A model generated the notes under the pieces. The model saw only the letters and a program-made list of their open reading frames with translations. It did no database searches and had not been told where the DNA came from. A stretch of 64,000 bases of DNA from assembly GCA_947179155.2 (NCBI GenBank), contig OX359286.1, forward strand, positions 15,052,913 to 15,116,912. The letters run 5' to 3'. Shown here one piece after another: positions 25,194 through 37,006 of the stretch. The position numbers and the translations under genes are program-made. This DNA comes from Hedera helix (Eukaryota; Streptophyta; Magnoliopsida; Apiales; Araliaceae). Numbering within the stretch: position 1 is the first letter of the stretch; each line of letters starts with the position of its first letter.

Positions 25194-25578
25194 GGCTTTA
25201 TAATCTCGGACTTAGATTGTAATAAGTTATATGTTGGCTCGGGGTAATAAAAGGGAGGCTAAGGGGGCACCGAGACCAGCCGCAGATGTATCTGCGACTA
25301 GGATTGGTTCTTATTTCAGATCGCGACCCCCCGCGATCTGTTACTTTCTTTAACTTTTCTCTCCCTCGTTTTCGGTTTTTCTCGTCCCCACTCAGCTTTT
25401 TCGTCTTTTAGACACTTTTTTGCAAAATCTGCTCCGATTAAATCAGTCTACGCACCTTGGGTAACGTTTTAACTCCTTTTTCTTTGATTTTCGCTTTCAT
25501 TTGACTATACATTTACTTGTTTTAATGTTTTAATTTTGCAATGCATGCCTATATGAGATATTTGTGTCGATCGTTGCA

Positions 25579-25588
25579 TATATAAATA
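25579..25588 (+). promoter_or_regulatory. TATA-like box of the antisense gene block
   Basis: TATATAAATA lies 340 bases upstream of the plus-strand ATG at 25927, in the non-coding gap after the minisatellite. A pyrimidine-rich stretch (25340-25410) lies further upstream, and TTTCAG at 25919-25924, just before the ATG, could be a leader-intron acceptor. Confidence 0.4.
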
Positions 25589-25926
25589 CCGGATCTTGTA
25601 GACATGCTTCATTATTTTGGAAATTTTATTGTTTTAGTCAGTTTATGCTCATGACGCATCATTTTCACCTGCATTTGGGGATTTGTTGTTTGCCTGAACT
25701 GTTAAACATGCCTAAACGTGCATGGGATGCCCATTTTACAAACGAAACTCTGCCGAAATTTCGGAAAATCTAGCGCACCCTTAGGGATTCATTCATTCAT
25801 TTTTAACTTCATATCATTATAAATAAACATGCTATGCTGCCCTATTATTTCTAGCAATATGCAATAAGATTTTTTTGAAAGATAACGGGCTAAGGATGTA
25901 CCTCCTTTCGTGATGTCGTTTCAGTT

Positions 25927-27908
25927 ATGGATCCTGATGCTCCCAGTGGCTCCACAGTGCCCCGGGTTGCCGGTGTCCGTCGTCGTAGAGCGGCCACCTC
26001 AGCTCCAGTTCCAGTCTTGACCCGTCATTCCCGTAGACTGGCGGAGTCTGTCATTCGCCCTGTCCACCCTGATGTCGGTGAGGATGCCCCAGCTGAGGCA
26101 GAGGCGGGTCCTTCTGGCACAGCGGCCCCTCCCCCCATGCGTCGGACCTTACCAGGGGCCCGTGCTAGGATACCGGATCTGCTCGGTCCTGATCTCAGTA
26201 GTCACCCCTCAACCTACCTTACGGCTAACGAGGTGTATCCGCTGTTTAAATTCATTCAACCTTGTGAGATTACCAGGACTGACTGTTTTGGCGGTTGTCG
26301 CAGGTTCCTGAGTTTACCCAGCCTCAAGGTAACTGGTTCAGCGTTTACACCCTGTACCATGCGCTGCATCCTGACTACCGCAGGATGGTAGACTCTTGGG
26401 GTTTTCGTCATTTCTTTACCATCGCCCCTCGCCGATGCCCATGGGGTTACATGAGGGCATTATCCGAGCGTTGGTTCCACCATACCCAATCACTACATCT
26501 TCTGGATTGCGAGCTGCTGTTGACCTCTCTTGACTGTCGTTATATCACCGGGGTGGAGTTCTCTGGACCCCGTGTTCCCCTGGAGCCGGATATCACCCCT
26601 GTAGTCGTTCGATCTTTATTGGGGTACACCCCTCAGGATAAGGTCTTTGAGGCCCGCAGTATCCGATCAAGAGATTTGGCTGTGGACACTATTGGAGGGG
26701 TCCTTTCTAAGCCGTTCCCTGAGGACCGATCTACTCGTGACTTTCTGCTCCGACGTTTGTTTTTGATCATCATGAGGGGCTATTTTCTGGGGAACAACTC
26801 CTCGACTATTCATTTTAGTATCGTCGGAGCCACCTGGGAGGTTGACTTGATCGGGGAGGTTGACCGGATCGGGGACTATGATTGGGACTCCTTCATCTTT
26901 GTTTATTTCCTCCACGGTCTTCGCCTTCGCTCAGAGGGACAGACGGATGCCTGACTCGGATTCTACCCCTTTCTGCTGGTAGGTCTTTTTTATTGTATCG
27001 TCCTTGATTTGTTTCATTCATTTGTCCTTTCCTGATACTTACGCTTCTCCTGATTTGTTTATCAGTTCTGGGCTTACGAAAGGCTACCCTGCTTGCGGCC
27101 CGTTACTACCGTCGGTCCGGAGACTTATCCCAGAGGTCGTCGGTGGCATCACAGTACTCTTGAGGAGACCCCAGTGTCAGATAGCTTTGCTCACTGTCGA
27201 CTACAGTTAGAGCTGATCTCGTCAGCGGACGTGACCTGGGTTCCCTACACTGCGGATCATTTGGCGGCTGGCCTCGCCGGTGGTTATGCCGCGGATCAGG
27301 AGTTTGCCTTGTCCACTCGTCGTATTCCATTTCTGACTTATGGTGGATGGGAGCTGTTTTTGGGGGAGCGCGCCATCAGATGTGTTTCCGGGGAGGCTCG
27401 TATCCCTTTCGCCCCTCCCTCACAGAGATTTTGGCTCATGGATGCCCACCTTCCAGATGCCCTGACGACCGGGGAGTACGGATACATGTTGTCTGTCGGT
27501 CCTCATACGAGCGAGAGCTTCAGTGCCTGGTGGAGACCCCGTGCTATCGAGCCTCAGACCCGGGCCACCTTCTTCCTTAGAGACCTGGTTCACGGGTCGG
27601 TGATGATGACAGATTGGATGGAGTGTGTTCGGGCCCCCACCCACTCGGACCAGATCGCTTCCCTCACTCGACGGGTGGATCAGTTATCATTTTTTGTTCG
27701 GAGCTTGGGCCGAGATCTAGAGGAGGCTTATGCCGCAGACCCGTATGGATCAGATTTTGGTGCGGGTCCCGGCCCATCGGATGCCCCAGTTCCGCCTTAT
27801 TCCTACCCAGACCTGAACTTTGAGGCTGAGGCTTCTATTCCCCGGGATTTGCCTGCAAATCAGTTCGAGGATGACGCCCTTATCGATAGCATAGAGTTCA
27901 CTGATTAG
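25927..27908 (+). pseudogene. Antisense extra ORF: plant mobile domain (PMD)-like protein, frameshifted
   Basis: The frame from ATG 25927 starts with a basic, Pro/Ala-rich region (about residues 1-80). It then shifts frame near 26290. From there a stretch with the layout of plant mobile domain proteins runs on: WFHHTQSLHLLDCEL, then SFIFVYFLHGL near 26900. An in-frame TGA lies at 26952-26954. A GT-AG intron (26979-27065) joins it in phase to FWAYERLP, the WAYE/WERFP-type motif of the family, and the frame runs to TAG 27906-27908. PMD proteins are plant proteins of poorly known role, some linked to transposon silencing, and related ORFs occur in Tat-branch retrotransposons. It lies on the opposite strand to gag-pol, between pol and the 3' LTR. 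With one frameshift and one stop this copy is probably dead. Confidence 0.6.
26979..27065 (+). other. Probable 87-nt intron in the PMD-like ORF
   Basis: CTGCTG|GTAGGTC at 26978/26979 and TTTGTTTATCAG|TTCTGG at 27065/27066. Both borders are in phase 0. Splicing removes a frame break and brings the two homologous halves together in one frame. Confidence 0.65.
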
Positions 27909-28120
27909 ATTCAGATAGGCTAGGACTCCTGTATTTACCTGCTTGTTTTATTATCATTTCCTCACTTCATGTGTTATGTACAGAATTATCTTTATTTTAG
28001 GCATAATTTTTTATTTATGATGGTTCATTTATCCTATTATAACCTGTATGATGCATAAGTTATTATATACATGGATAAAGAATTGACCCCTGTACAGTCT
28101 TTTTGATACTGCTTTTACAG

Positions 28121-29681
28121 ATGTCATTTGATGTGGTTCGCGTGGGCCCACGCACCCCTTAGGGATCATTGGCAGGCTCCGTCCGTGGTTAGATAGTCTG
28201 TCACCCTCCGACCGGATCATCGCAGAGGGTCTTTTGGGACACTCCTTGTCTCTTTTGTCATTCCAGGTGCCGCCGGGCTTTGTTGACGACATTCTCAGTT
28301 GTTGGATCCCGGATAGACATGTTTTCAGGTTTGGGCTGGAGTATCTGACCCACACCCTTGAGGAGTATGCTCGCTTCACCGGTTTATCGGTGGATGGTCC
28401 CTGCGCACGGGTTACCTCAGGCCATATGCGCCGTCAATTCCTGACTTTTATAGGCTTACGGAGAACAACTCTGCTATCTGTGATCTCTTCGAGCCACCTT
28501 GTTCCTCTACCCTTCTTGGTTGACAAATTTGGCTTGGTGGATAGTTTCTCTCGATTCTCCAGTGATTTTTCAGTGTCTGAGGAGCGCTGGGGCGCTTTGA
28601 GAGTGGATGTTTTGATGGCCTGTGTCATATCAGTTCTATACATGCCTGCCGGGAATGACCTCCTGGACATGCGGATTATTGTAGCGGTTCAGGCCCTTCA
28701 GGAGGATCATACCATCCTTCCCATGATACTTGGAGAGACTTACCTGTCGGCCTCGTATTGTCATTCCTTCTTTGGCCGCATATTCAGGGGAAGCTCTACT
28801 TTGTTATATGTATGGTTCATGAGCCACCTCAGACCCATCAGGCAGTTTCGTCGGCACGGGTTTTGTTTTAGCCACAGCTTGGCCATGCAGTTCTCATTTC
28901 GTCCCCGACGATGCACTGATGCGGCTTCATGGAGGGAGTTCTTATCAGCCATTGAGGAGCCCTTCCATCTCCTGATCTACTCGGGTTATTGCTCTTTCCT
29001 GAGCTTCCTGACTCATGTGCCCCCTTTTGATTTCCTCCCTCTTCTTGGTTTGAGGGGGTGACGACTTATCATCCCTTAGCTATCATGGGGCAGTTTGACC
29101 AGACGCAGGATCTTCATCTTTTTGCGGGAGCAACTGACTACCGATTTCTCATATCGACTCAGACAGAGAGGGAGATGTTGAGGGTATACGATCTTTGGTC
29201 ACACAGGGTCTCGACCGAGTTTAGGGATAGTCATCCTGGTCAGACACCCGATTATCTGTTATGGTTGCGAAGAGATTCTGAGATTGTTGATTTTGACCAG
29301 ATTGGGGTATCAGATGGTTCTCAAGGACTTTTCCCAGCTGAGACCAGTTCAGATGCGGTTATTCCCCCGGAGTTTTCAGAGTTAGTGCCCAGATTTGATG
29401 TTGAGGATGTTCCTGCTTCGGTACATGTCCCTTGCCCCGATTTGGCGGATCGGATCCAGAGACTAATGATTGAGGGTACCAGGCTTCGGTCAGCCTTAAG
29501 TGCTACTGAGACTGAGTGGGATACTGCCTATGCTGAGCGGGATGCTGCTGTACTAGCCCGAGATGTCGCCCTCTCTGCCAGAGATGGTATCCTTGAGCAG
29601 GTTAGAGTTATCATGGAGGGCCATTCTGCGACTGTTAGTAGTACTACTGCCCTTTTGACTCGGATTGACATGATGGGATAG
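28121..29681 (+). pseudogene. Antisense extra ORF 2: DUF7745-like protein with C-terminal coiled coil, frameshifted
   Basis: ATG 28121 follows an acceptor-like GCTTTTACAG. The first 13 codons run into a stop at 28160, but the next frame is open from about 28160 to 29061, so a one-base slip in the CCCC run is likely. A second slip in the GGGGG run near 29055 moves the frame to the last part (to TAG 29679-29681). The middle has the pattern of the plant DUF7745 family: FGLEYLTHTLEEYARF..L, LIYSGY and a LLYVWFMSHL-type stretch. Residues from about 29440 to 29620 are rich in E, R and A with heptad spacing and should form a coiled coil. No function is known to me. It is transcribed, if at all, with the PMD-like ORF, 212 bases upstream, and is convergent with pol. 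Confidence 0.55.
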
Positions 29682-30256
29682 CAGATTGCGGGTGAGCCGG
29701 AGGTTTATGATACCTCAACTATTCTGTCTATCCTACTCCAGCTGGTTTCTGACCTGTAGATGATTTTATTTCCTGCACGGACTATGTCAGTTTCATCACT
29801 ATCATTTAAAAGATAGACTTTGTAATCAAAATGTTTTGTATATATAGAGAAATATTTATGGTTTAGTCATTTCCCTTTTTGATGCATCGTCGCCCTCCAT
29901 TGGATCATCATTTTATTCAGCCGATTATGATTTTGATATATTACCTTCTTTCTTTTCTCAAGTCTTGATTGGGACTCCACAGATATCGCCGCACGACCTT
30001 CTGATTTCATCGGAGTGAGTCTTGAATTTTGGGCTGATTATATGGCTAGGTTTGGGTAAGATTTGGAATGTATTTGTCAAAGTAGGGTTTTGGGGCTTTC
30101 TGGAAATGGGTTTGGTATAGGGACAAGGTTTATTATTTTGTATAGAACGGACTGCGCCATGATGGCTGCCTACGTACTCCCACAAAGTCAGGAGATCAGG
30201 TCCTACGTAGTTCGAGTTACAAAGAGAGATAGAAAGATTTTTTTTTTTTTTTTTGT
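29682..30256. other. Convergent spacer between the antisense block and pol
   Basis: 575 bases with no supported ORF. Contains a T15-type run at 30240-30254. Both transcripts would have to end here or overlap. Confidence 0.5.
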
Positions 30257-31894
30257 TTACGCATAGAACCGTTTCACTGAGTCAGAATTCAGGGGCTGCG
30301 GAAATACCTCGCCATCCATTTCTTGTAGGATGAGGGCCCCTCCAGATAGGACTTTCTTGATCACAAAGGGTCCTTCCCAATTTGGAGCGAATTTCCCTTT
30401 GGCTTCGTCTTGATAGGGCATGACCCTCTTTAGCACTAAGTTATTTTCCTTGAACTTTCGGGACCATATCTTTTTGTCGTACGATTGAGAGATGTGTTGC
30501 TGATACAATTGACCGTGTAATATAGCAGCCACCCTCCTTTCATCTATTAAGGCTAATTAGTCATACCGACTTTGTATCCAATCCTCCTCGTCAATCCGAG
30601 CATCGAGCAAAATTCGGAGGGACGCCATCTCCATCTCAACTGGCAAAACGGCTTCCATCCCATATATCAAGGCTTAAGGAGTTGCCCCTGTAGACGTACA
30701 AACTGATGTCCGATATGCAAACAGTGTGAGGGGCAGCAAATCTAGCCATCCCCGATGATTGACAGACATTCTTGCTATAATTCTCTTTATATTCTTATTC
30801 ACTGTCTCCACGGCCCCATTCATTTTGGGCCTATAAATGACAGAATTGAGATGCTTGATCTTGAATTTGTCGCATAACTCCTTCATAAGGGCGTTGTTCA
30901 TATTCTTGGCATTGTCGGAAACCAAGATTTCAGGTTGTCCATACCGGCAAATGACATTGTTTCTGATGAAATTGACTATGACTTCCTGTGTTACTTTGGG
31001 GAAAGAAGCTGTCTCCACCTATTTAGTGAAATAATCAATCATGACGAAAATGAACCGGTGGCCATTGCTCGCTTTGGGCTCCACGGGTCCGATTACATCC
31101 ATACCCCACATGGAGAAAGGCCAAGGGGAAGTCATACAATGCAGTTCATTGGGAGGCGCGTGAATCACATTACCGTGTGCTTGACATTGATAACATCGTT
31201 TGACATGATCATCACAGTCGTCCTTAAGCGATAGCCAGTAGTGCCTTGTTCTCAGAATTTTCTTGGCTAACATCGGTCCACTCATATGTGGCCCACATAC
31301 TCCACCGTGCACTTCGCCCATGATTTTCTGTGCTTGAGTCTCATCTACACATCGCAACAATCCCAAGCCAACATCCCTCTTATACAGGGAATCTCCGCTT
31401 AAATAGAATTTCATTACCATCTTCTGGATTCTCTGCCTTTCCGTTCGGTTCGCCTGGTCGGGGAGAGATCTATCCCTCAAGTATTTCTGAATATCATGAT
31501 ACCAGTGCTGATTTGGCTGAACCACATCTTCTGATAACTCCGATATATGTTCTTCGTAAGCGGGAGCATTTTGTACCGTTATCTCAATCTGGGGAGTGGT
31601 TTTGCCTTTGAGTACGTGGATTAACGAAACCAGGGTGGCCAATGCATCGGCAAAGTCATTCTGCCCCCTGGGAATATGTCGGAAGGCTATGTCTTCAAAT
31701 TCTTGCATTAATCGGATCACACACCAGTGGTAGGGGAGTAACCGAAGCTCCTTAGTGCCATACACCCCTGTTGCCTGTCTGATTACCAATTCTGAGTCTC
31801 CGAACACGACTAATCTTTTCACTCCCATATTGCGGGCGAATCTCTGCCCCAATATACATCCTTCATACTCAGCCGTATTGTTTGAGTTACTGAA
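30257..31894 (-). pseudogene. Second RNase H end and integrase of the Tat/Ogre-like element
   Basis: Same frame as gag and RT. The first part (31852 to about 31600) completes the second, archaeal-type RNase H (VVFGDSELVIRQ and NDFADALA). The HHCC zinc finger follows (HGGVCGPHMS, then CYQCQ), then the catalytic core: D in WGMDVIGP, D in LVSDNAKN and E in NGAVETVNKN, so all three DDE residues are present. A C-terminal segment with FAPNWEGPFVI ends at TAA 30257-30259. Internal stops: TAG 31019-31021 (where the family has Trp after DYFTK), TAA 30674-30676 and TAA 30557-30559. There are no frameshifts. Confidence 0.85.
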
Positions 31895-33731
31895 CTATAA
31901 TTTGGTGAGAACAGGGTATTGCTCGCCCGTAATGGAAACCAGGACTGCTCCAGCTCCAGCCCCTTCAGCGTTCATGGCACCGTTGAAATACATTTTCCAA
32001 AACTGCCCTTCGTCATCACACCTCGTTTGTTGGACCCACAATATGTCTTCACCAAGTAGGGAAGTTTCTAAAGGCTCTATTCCCCCTGTCAGCATCTCCG
32101 ATAATTGATCTGCAATCCCCTGCCCCTTCACGACTTTCTGGGTAGCATAGAGGATATCGAATTGCTGTAGGATTAACTGCCACCTCGACAATCGACAATT
32201 CAACATTGGTCTTTCAAATATATACTTCAAGGGATCGATTCGCGAGATCAAATAGGTAGTGTGTCCATGAAGGTAATGTTGTAACCTCATAGCAGCCCAT
32301 GCCAAGGCGCAACATGTTCTCTCGATCGGTGTGTAATTCTGCTCACAGTTGCTGAATCTCTTGCTAAGGTAATAAATGACATGCTCCTTGCCGAATTCAT
32401 TTTTCTGCCCCAACATACAACCCATCGCCATATCGTTCACGGATATATACATGAAAAGAGGGATCCTGTCCTTCGGAGGTACCAGCACTGGCGCTTCTGT
32501 TAATTGCTTCTTAATGGTCTGAAAGGCCTTTTGGCATTGACTGTTCCACTCTCGGGAGGCATCTTTCCTTAACAGTTTAAAGATCGATTCGCAGGTGGTT
32601 GTCAGATGGGATATGAATCGACTGATGAAGTTTATCCTCCCCAAGAATCCCCTTATCTCTTTCTCTGTACGAGGTGCTGGCATATCCACAATGGCTTTGA
32701 TCTTAGCCGGATCCAGTTCGATGCCTCGATTGCTCATCAAGAACCCAAGGAGCTTACCTGACTGAACTCCGAAGGCACACTTTGCTGGATTGAGTTTCAA
32801 ATTATACTTCCTGAGCCGCTCAAATAGCTTCTTGAGGTGCGTCACATGGTCAGATTCCGCCCTTGATTTCACAATAATGTCATCCACGTAAACCTCTATC
32901 TCCTTATGCATCATGTCGTGGAATAGGGCCATCATTGCCCTCTGATAAGTGGCCCCTGCATTTGTGAGGCTGAAAGCAAGCCGTCTATAACAAAACGTGC
33001 CCCAGGGGGTGATGAAGGCAGTCTTTTCTCGGTCCTCCTCCGCCACCATTATCTGGTGATATCCCGCGAAACAATCGACAAATGAGTACATTTCATACTG
33101 AGCCATATTATCCACCAAGATGTGTATGAAAGGCACTGGGAAATTATCCTTGAGACTGGCTTTGTTCAGATCCTTATAGTCAACACATACTCTCACCTTT
33201 CCTCCGGGCTTCGCCACTGGGACTATATTGGAAAGCCATTTTGGGTAAGTGGACACCATGATGATTCCAGCCTTGAATTGCTTGACTATCTCTTCCTTCA
33301 CCTTTAAGCTCCACTCCGGTTTTAATTTTCTCAGCTTTTGCTTAACTGGCCTGAAACCCTCCTTGATAGGTAATCGATGTACCACAATATCCGTGGACAA
33401 ACTGACCATGTCTTCATGTGACCAAGCAAACACATCCTCATATTGGCTCAATAACTCAGCTACCTCTGCTTTCTGGTTAGGAGTCAGGTCTGCCCCAATT
33501 TTCAGCTCTTTGGGATTTTCAGGGGTTCCTATGTTGATGGTAATGGTTTGGTCTAGGTTGGGTTTAGGTCTATCCTCGCCCCACTCTTTGATTTCGTCGG
33601 GAGCGTTGTCCTCATCTGCTTCGTCCTGCTCAATTCCCATCAAATCGAAATCCAGTTCTATATCAAAATCATAATCGTCTTTCAAATTTGGAAAATCGTT
33701 TGTTAGGCTAAAATGACTCAAATCGGTACAC
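31895..33731 (-). pseudogene. Reverse transcriptase and RNase H, start of second RNase H
   Basis: A 608-residue open stretch after the probable intron. RT motifs in order: KWLSNIVPVAKPGGKVRVCV, VDYKDLNKA, FVDCFAGYHQI, and the active site YVDDIIVKS. Classical gypsy RNase H follows (ISVNDMAMGCMLGQ, LSKRFSNCEQNYTPIE). The start of a second RNase H (MYFNGAMNAEGAGAGAVL) then follows; a doubled RNase H is the mark of the Tat branch. It stops at TAG 31895-31897 in mid-domain, and the same frame continues downstream. It acts in cytoplasmic particles, copying element RNA into DNA. Confidence 0.92.
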
Positions 33732-33908
33732 CTGACATGAAATAAAAATATTTGTCATATATATAAACATTAAGTACATGACTTCCTTTTTCAATAATCA
33801 TGACAAAAGTATGAAATAGACGTGCATATACATAAAACAAAAAAACACCGTCTTAAAAACCCCTTGATCCCCCTACTGGACAGGATTCCCGGACATTCCT
33901 GCATTTAC
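33732..33908 (-). other. Probable 177-nt intron between protease region and RT
   Basis: Minus strand AAAAGG|GTAAATGC at 33909/33908 and ATTTCATGTCAG|GTGT at 33732/33731. Splicing completes one GGG codon and joins the frame, removing the stops that lie only inside this segment. Ogre-type elements are known to carry an intron at this place. Confidence 0.65.
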
Positions 33909-36016
33909 CCTTTTCTGGATACTACTGGCTGCAGGGTCCAATTCTTGGGAATCACTTCGGTTTTAGAGCTAATGATGGAGGGGGTCTCTGTATCTGGAAC
34001 CTCTTCAATGATTGCGGCGACTTAGCTTCGGCTTTCATTCACACTTTCTTCGGGAACTTCTAACCCAGCCCAATTGATGAAAGGCATGATCTGCTCGCCT
34101 TCAGACATTTTCTCATTTCCCTTTTCATTGGGCCCTGACTGCCCCGAGAGATGGCATTTTTTCTCAAACTGCTCCATGATTTCCTATAAGAATTCCCTCT
34201 GTTGGGCCAATCCTTTGGCTGGGGGAGCCTCCACCTTGTCCTCTGCTTTAGATGCAGGCTTGACTACCCTCGGGGAGTGTTCCTTATTGGTTCTTGGGAT
34301 CGGGACTCCGGTTATCCGAGTGAGAATTTTCTTGTATGAGTTCTTTGACCTTATACCTCCATAATATCCTAACCATGCCTTGCCCGACTGTACTGGTATC
34401 TGGATGGGTTCGGTGATTCCTTGACTATTCTTGCTCAGCCCTTGCCCCGGCTGGAAGTTCATCGCCATCATTTCCCGGGCAACAAATGTGAGCTCGGGAG
34501 ACATTTTAGGCTTTAAATTTGGAGCCCCCAACTGCCTGTACTGAGGGGTGCTAATTTCAAATGCCTGATAGCTGATTGGTTCAACCGATTCATCTACATG
34601 GATCACAGGCATGCCTTTTACAGAGGGAACATGGTAGTCAGGTTCTGCTGCAATTGTTACCAAGTGCCCATCAACGACGAATTTTATTTGCTGATGCAGG
34701 GTGGAGGGAACTGCCCCTACCATATGAATCCAGGGCCTCCCTAGTAGCATGTTGTAACTGGCAGTGATATCTAGCACCTGAAAGGAAATATCAAAAGTAT
34801 AAGGCCCGATCTCCACCGATAGCTCAATCTCTCACACCGTGTCCTTTCGAGACCCGTTGAACGCCCTCACCACCACTTGGCTGGCCCGCAGGCGCTTAGG
34901 GTTGATTTTCATCTTTTCCAGGGTACTATACGGGCAAATATTCAGGGCTGACCCACCATCAATCAAGACTCCGTTCATCACATACCCGGAGGAGATGACC
35001 GCAATGTGTAACGGCCTCTGGTGCCCCCTCCCTTCTTCGAGGATATCGTCGTCGGTGAACGAGATTACATTGCTGTCTAACAGGTGGCCCACCAAGTGGC
35101 CGAATCTCTCCGTATTAATTGACTTGGGGACATGAGCCTCTTCCAGGACTTTGCTTAATACCTGATGATGATCATTGGACGCCAATACCAGGTCTAAGAT
35201 TGATGTCAGGGGCGGTTGCACCTCCAGTGCCTTAACCACATTCGCCTTGTTGCGATTCATTTTCTCCCAAAACTCCAAGGCTTTTTCCTCCGAGATTTTC
35301 CCGTTTCCCTTCTTCGTGCTCTCAAGGACTCGCCTTGGTAAATACAATGGATTTCCCCTGGAGCTGACTGATGCACAACTGGCCTCCCCCTCGGTCTTCC
35401 CCCCGTAATTCCATGGAACAGCCTTCAGACTGGTAATTGGCAATTGTGACCTGGCTATTATAACAAGGGGTCTTGGAGCCGACAACCGGATAGGCTCCCT
35501 ATTGGTACCTCGAATTACCCCAGGCAACTTGATGGGCTCACTTTGCGTGCCCACCTGGGCATTGGTCATAGCAATGTCTTCATCTATCTTTCTCACGTAC
35601 CTCAATTTCAAAGGACCTTCCGCCCCACTGGTTTCCACTACGTTCATGCCTCCCCCATTATGCTTGGGAAGAGCGTTGGCCTTTACATTTGGGGGTTCCG
35701 GTTGTTCCACCACGATTTTCCCGCTGTCAATCATGTTCTGGATCTTGTGTTTTAGTGACCAGCAGTCCTGGGTGTCATGTCCCGGGGACCCCGAGTGATA
35801 GGCGTATCTTTTGCTCGGGTCGTATCTCTTGCCCTTTGGGTCCGCTGGTGGTTCTAGTTCTGTAATCTTTTTTTGACTTACCAACACGGCCAGTATCTGC
35901 TCCAATGAATTCCCTAATGGGGTGAATCCTCTCTCTCGGGGCCTTTCAAATTTCCTGCGCCCCTCATACCTTTGATTGTTGAAATTTGACTGACGCGGAG
36001 GCTCGTTCCTTTGCAT
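33909..36016 (-). pseudogene. Gag C-terminus, protease and G-patch-like segment
   Basis: Begins with a basic stretch (RRKFERPRERGF) and a zinc-knuckle relative, YAYHSGSPGHDTQDCW, where the first Cys expected in the family is Tyr. The aspartic protease site is LIDGGSALNICP (near 34945). After a TGA at 34832-34834 the frame continues with LLGRPW, a protease C-terminal motif, and FQPGQGLSKNSQGI, which resembles the G-patch that Tat-branch elements carry. Further stops: TAG 34184-34186 and TAA 34022-34024. It ends at the intron donor. All in one frame. Confidence 0.8.
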
Positions 36017-36058
36017 GCGGACATGAGGGATGATTATTGCTTTCCCAGATAGCCCTGG

Positions 36059-37006
36059 TTATTCCTCTTTTCTCTTCTGGGGTCTCCGGGAAGAACTGCC
36101 ATAGTTTCCACTCTGGATTTGCTCAGCAACAGCTTCAAGAGCTGTGAAGTCTTGGATCTTTCCTGACTTTAACCCCATTTCTGCCATTTCTCCGTGTTTG
36201 ATCATCTCCGCAAAAGGCTTCCCTATCCCAGCTACCACCCTTTCATAATAAGGGGCCTCTTGTATATCGATGAAGATCATTACCATATCTGTTTCGTTCA
36301 TGGGTGGGTTTACTTGGGCCGCCATCCTTCTCCACCGTTGAGCGTAATCTCTGAAGGATTCATTGGTCTGCTTCCTGATCTTTGTCATCTGGTATCGGTC
36401 CGGGGCCATTTGGGATTGAAAGCTGTATTGCTTCAGGAAGGTGTGGGCCAGCTCCTCCCAATTATGAATTTTAGCATTATCCAGCTTCGCATACCAGGTC
36501 CTAGCCTCCTCTGTCAGGCTTTTCTGGAATAACTGCATTCTCAACGACTCGTCCTCAGCATATGCCCCTAGTTCTCCGATGTAGACTTTCAAATGCGTGT
36601 AAGGATCCCCCGACCCATTATACTTTTCAAATTCGGGGATTTTGAACTTCTCGAGATATCTGGCTCCCGAAAAAATGCATAAGTCGGAGTAGTTAGCACT
36701 GCCATACGACCCGATCCCCTTCATAGTTTTGATGGCCTCTTCCATCTGCTTTATCTTCTTGCTGACATTACTGGCAACTTCATCTTCTGGAATGACAATA
36801 ATTTGTTTTGGCTGTTCAACCTTCGGGGTTTCTGGGGTCATCCCGCTCCCTTGGGATGATGGCTACGGTGGGTCCTCGGTTTGTGACCTCGATTTCAACT
36901 TGAAGTGCTCTTTTAGCATCATGGTCAATTCCATCATCTGATTCTTTACTGCATCAAACTCCTCCCGAGATATAGAAGCCGGGTTCGGATTGGGATTATC
37001 GGCCAT
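36059..37006 (-). pseudogene. Gag (retrotransposon gag domain)
   Basis: The likely start is ATG 37006-37004, in frame with the longer open part and 783 bases after the primer-binding site. TAG at 36863-36865 breaks it, and the open part from 36841 contains the gag core: FSGARYLEKFKIPEFEKYNG, LRMQLFQKSLTEEARTWY and EELAHTFLKQYSF. These match the retrotrans_gag pattern (W/Y after the ATW-like motif, F..QF). It ends at TAA 36059-36061, which could be the genuine gag stop or another mutation, since the frame continues into the protease region. Confidence 0.88.

Noticed and set aside
27420..27644. Minus-strand ORFs inside the PMD/DUF7745 block (also 26667, 28029, 28434, 28761)
   Set aside because: Antisense shadows of the plus-strand ORFs, GC-rich and without motifs.
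33249..33674. Plus-strand ORFs across the pol region (also 31330, 34839, 35502, 36194)
   Set aside because: Shadows of the minus-strand gag-pol frame with no family pattern of their own.
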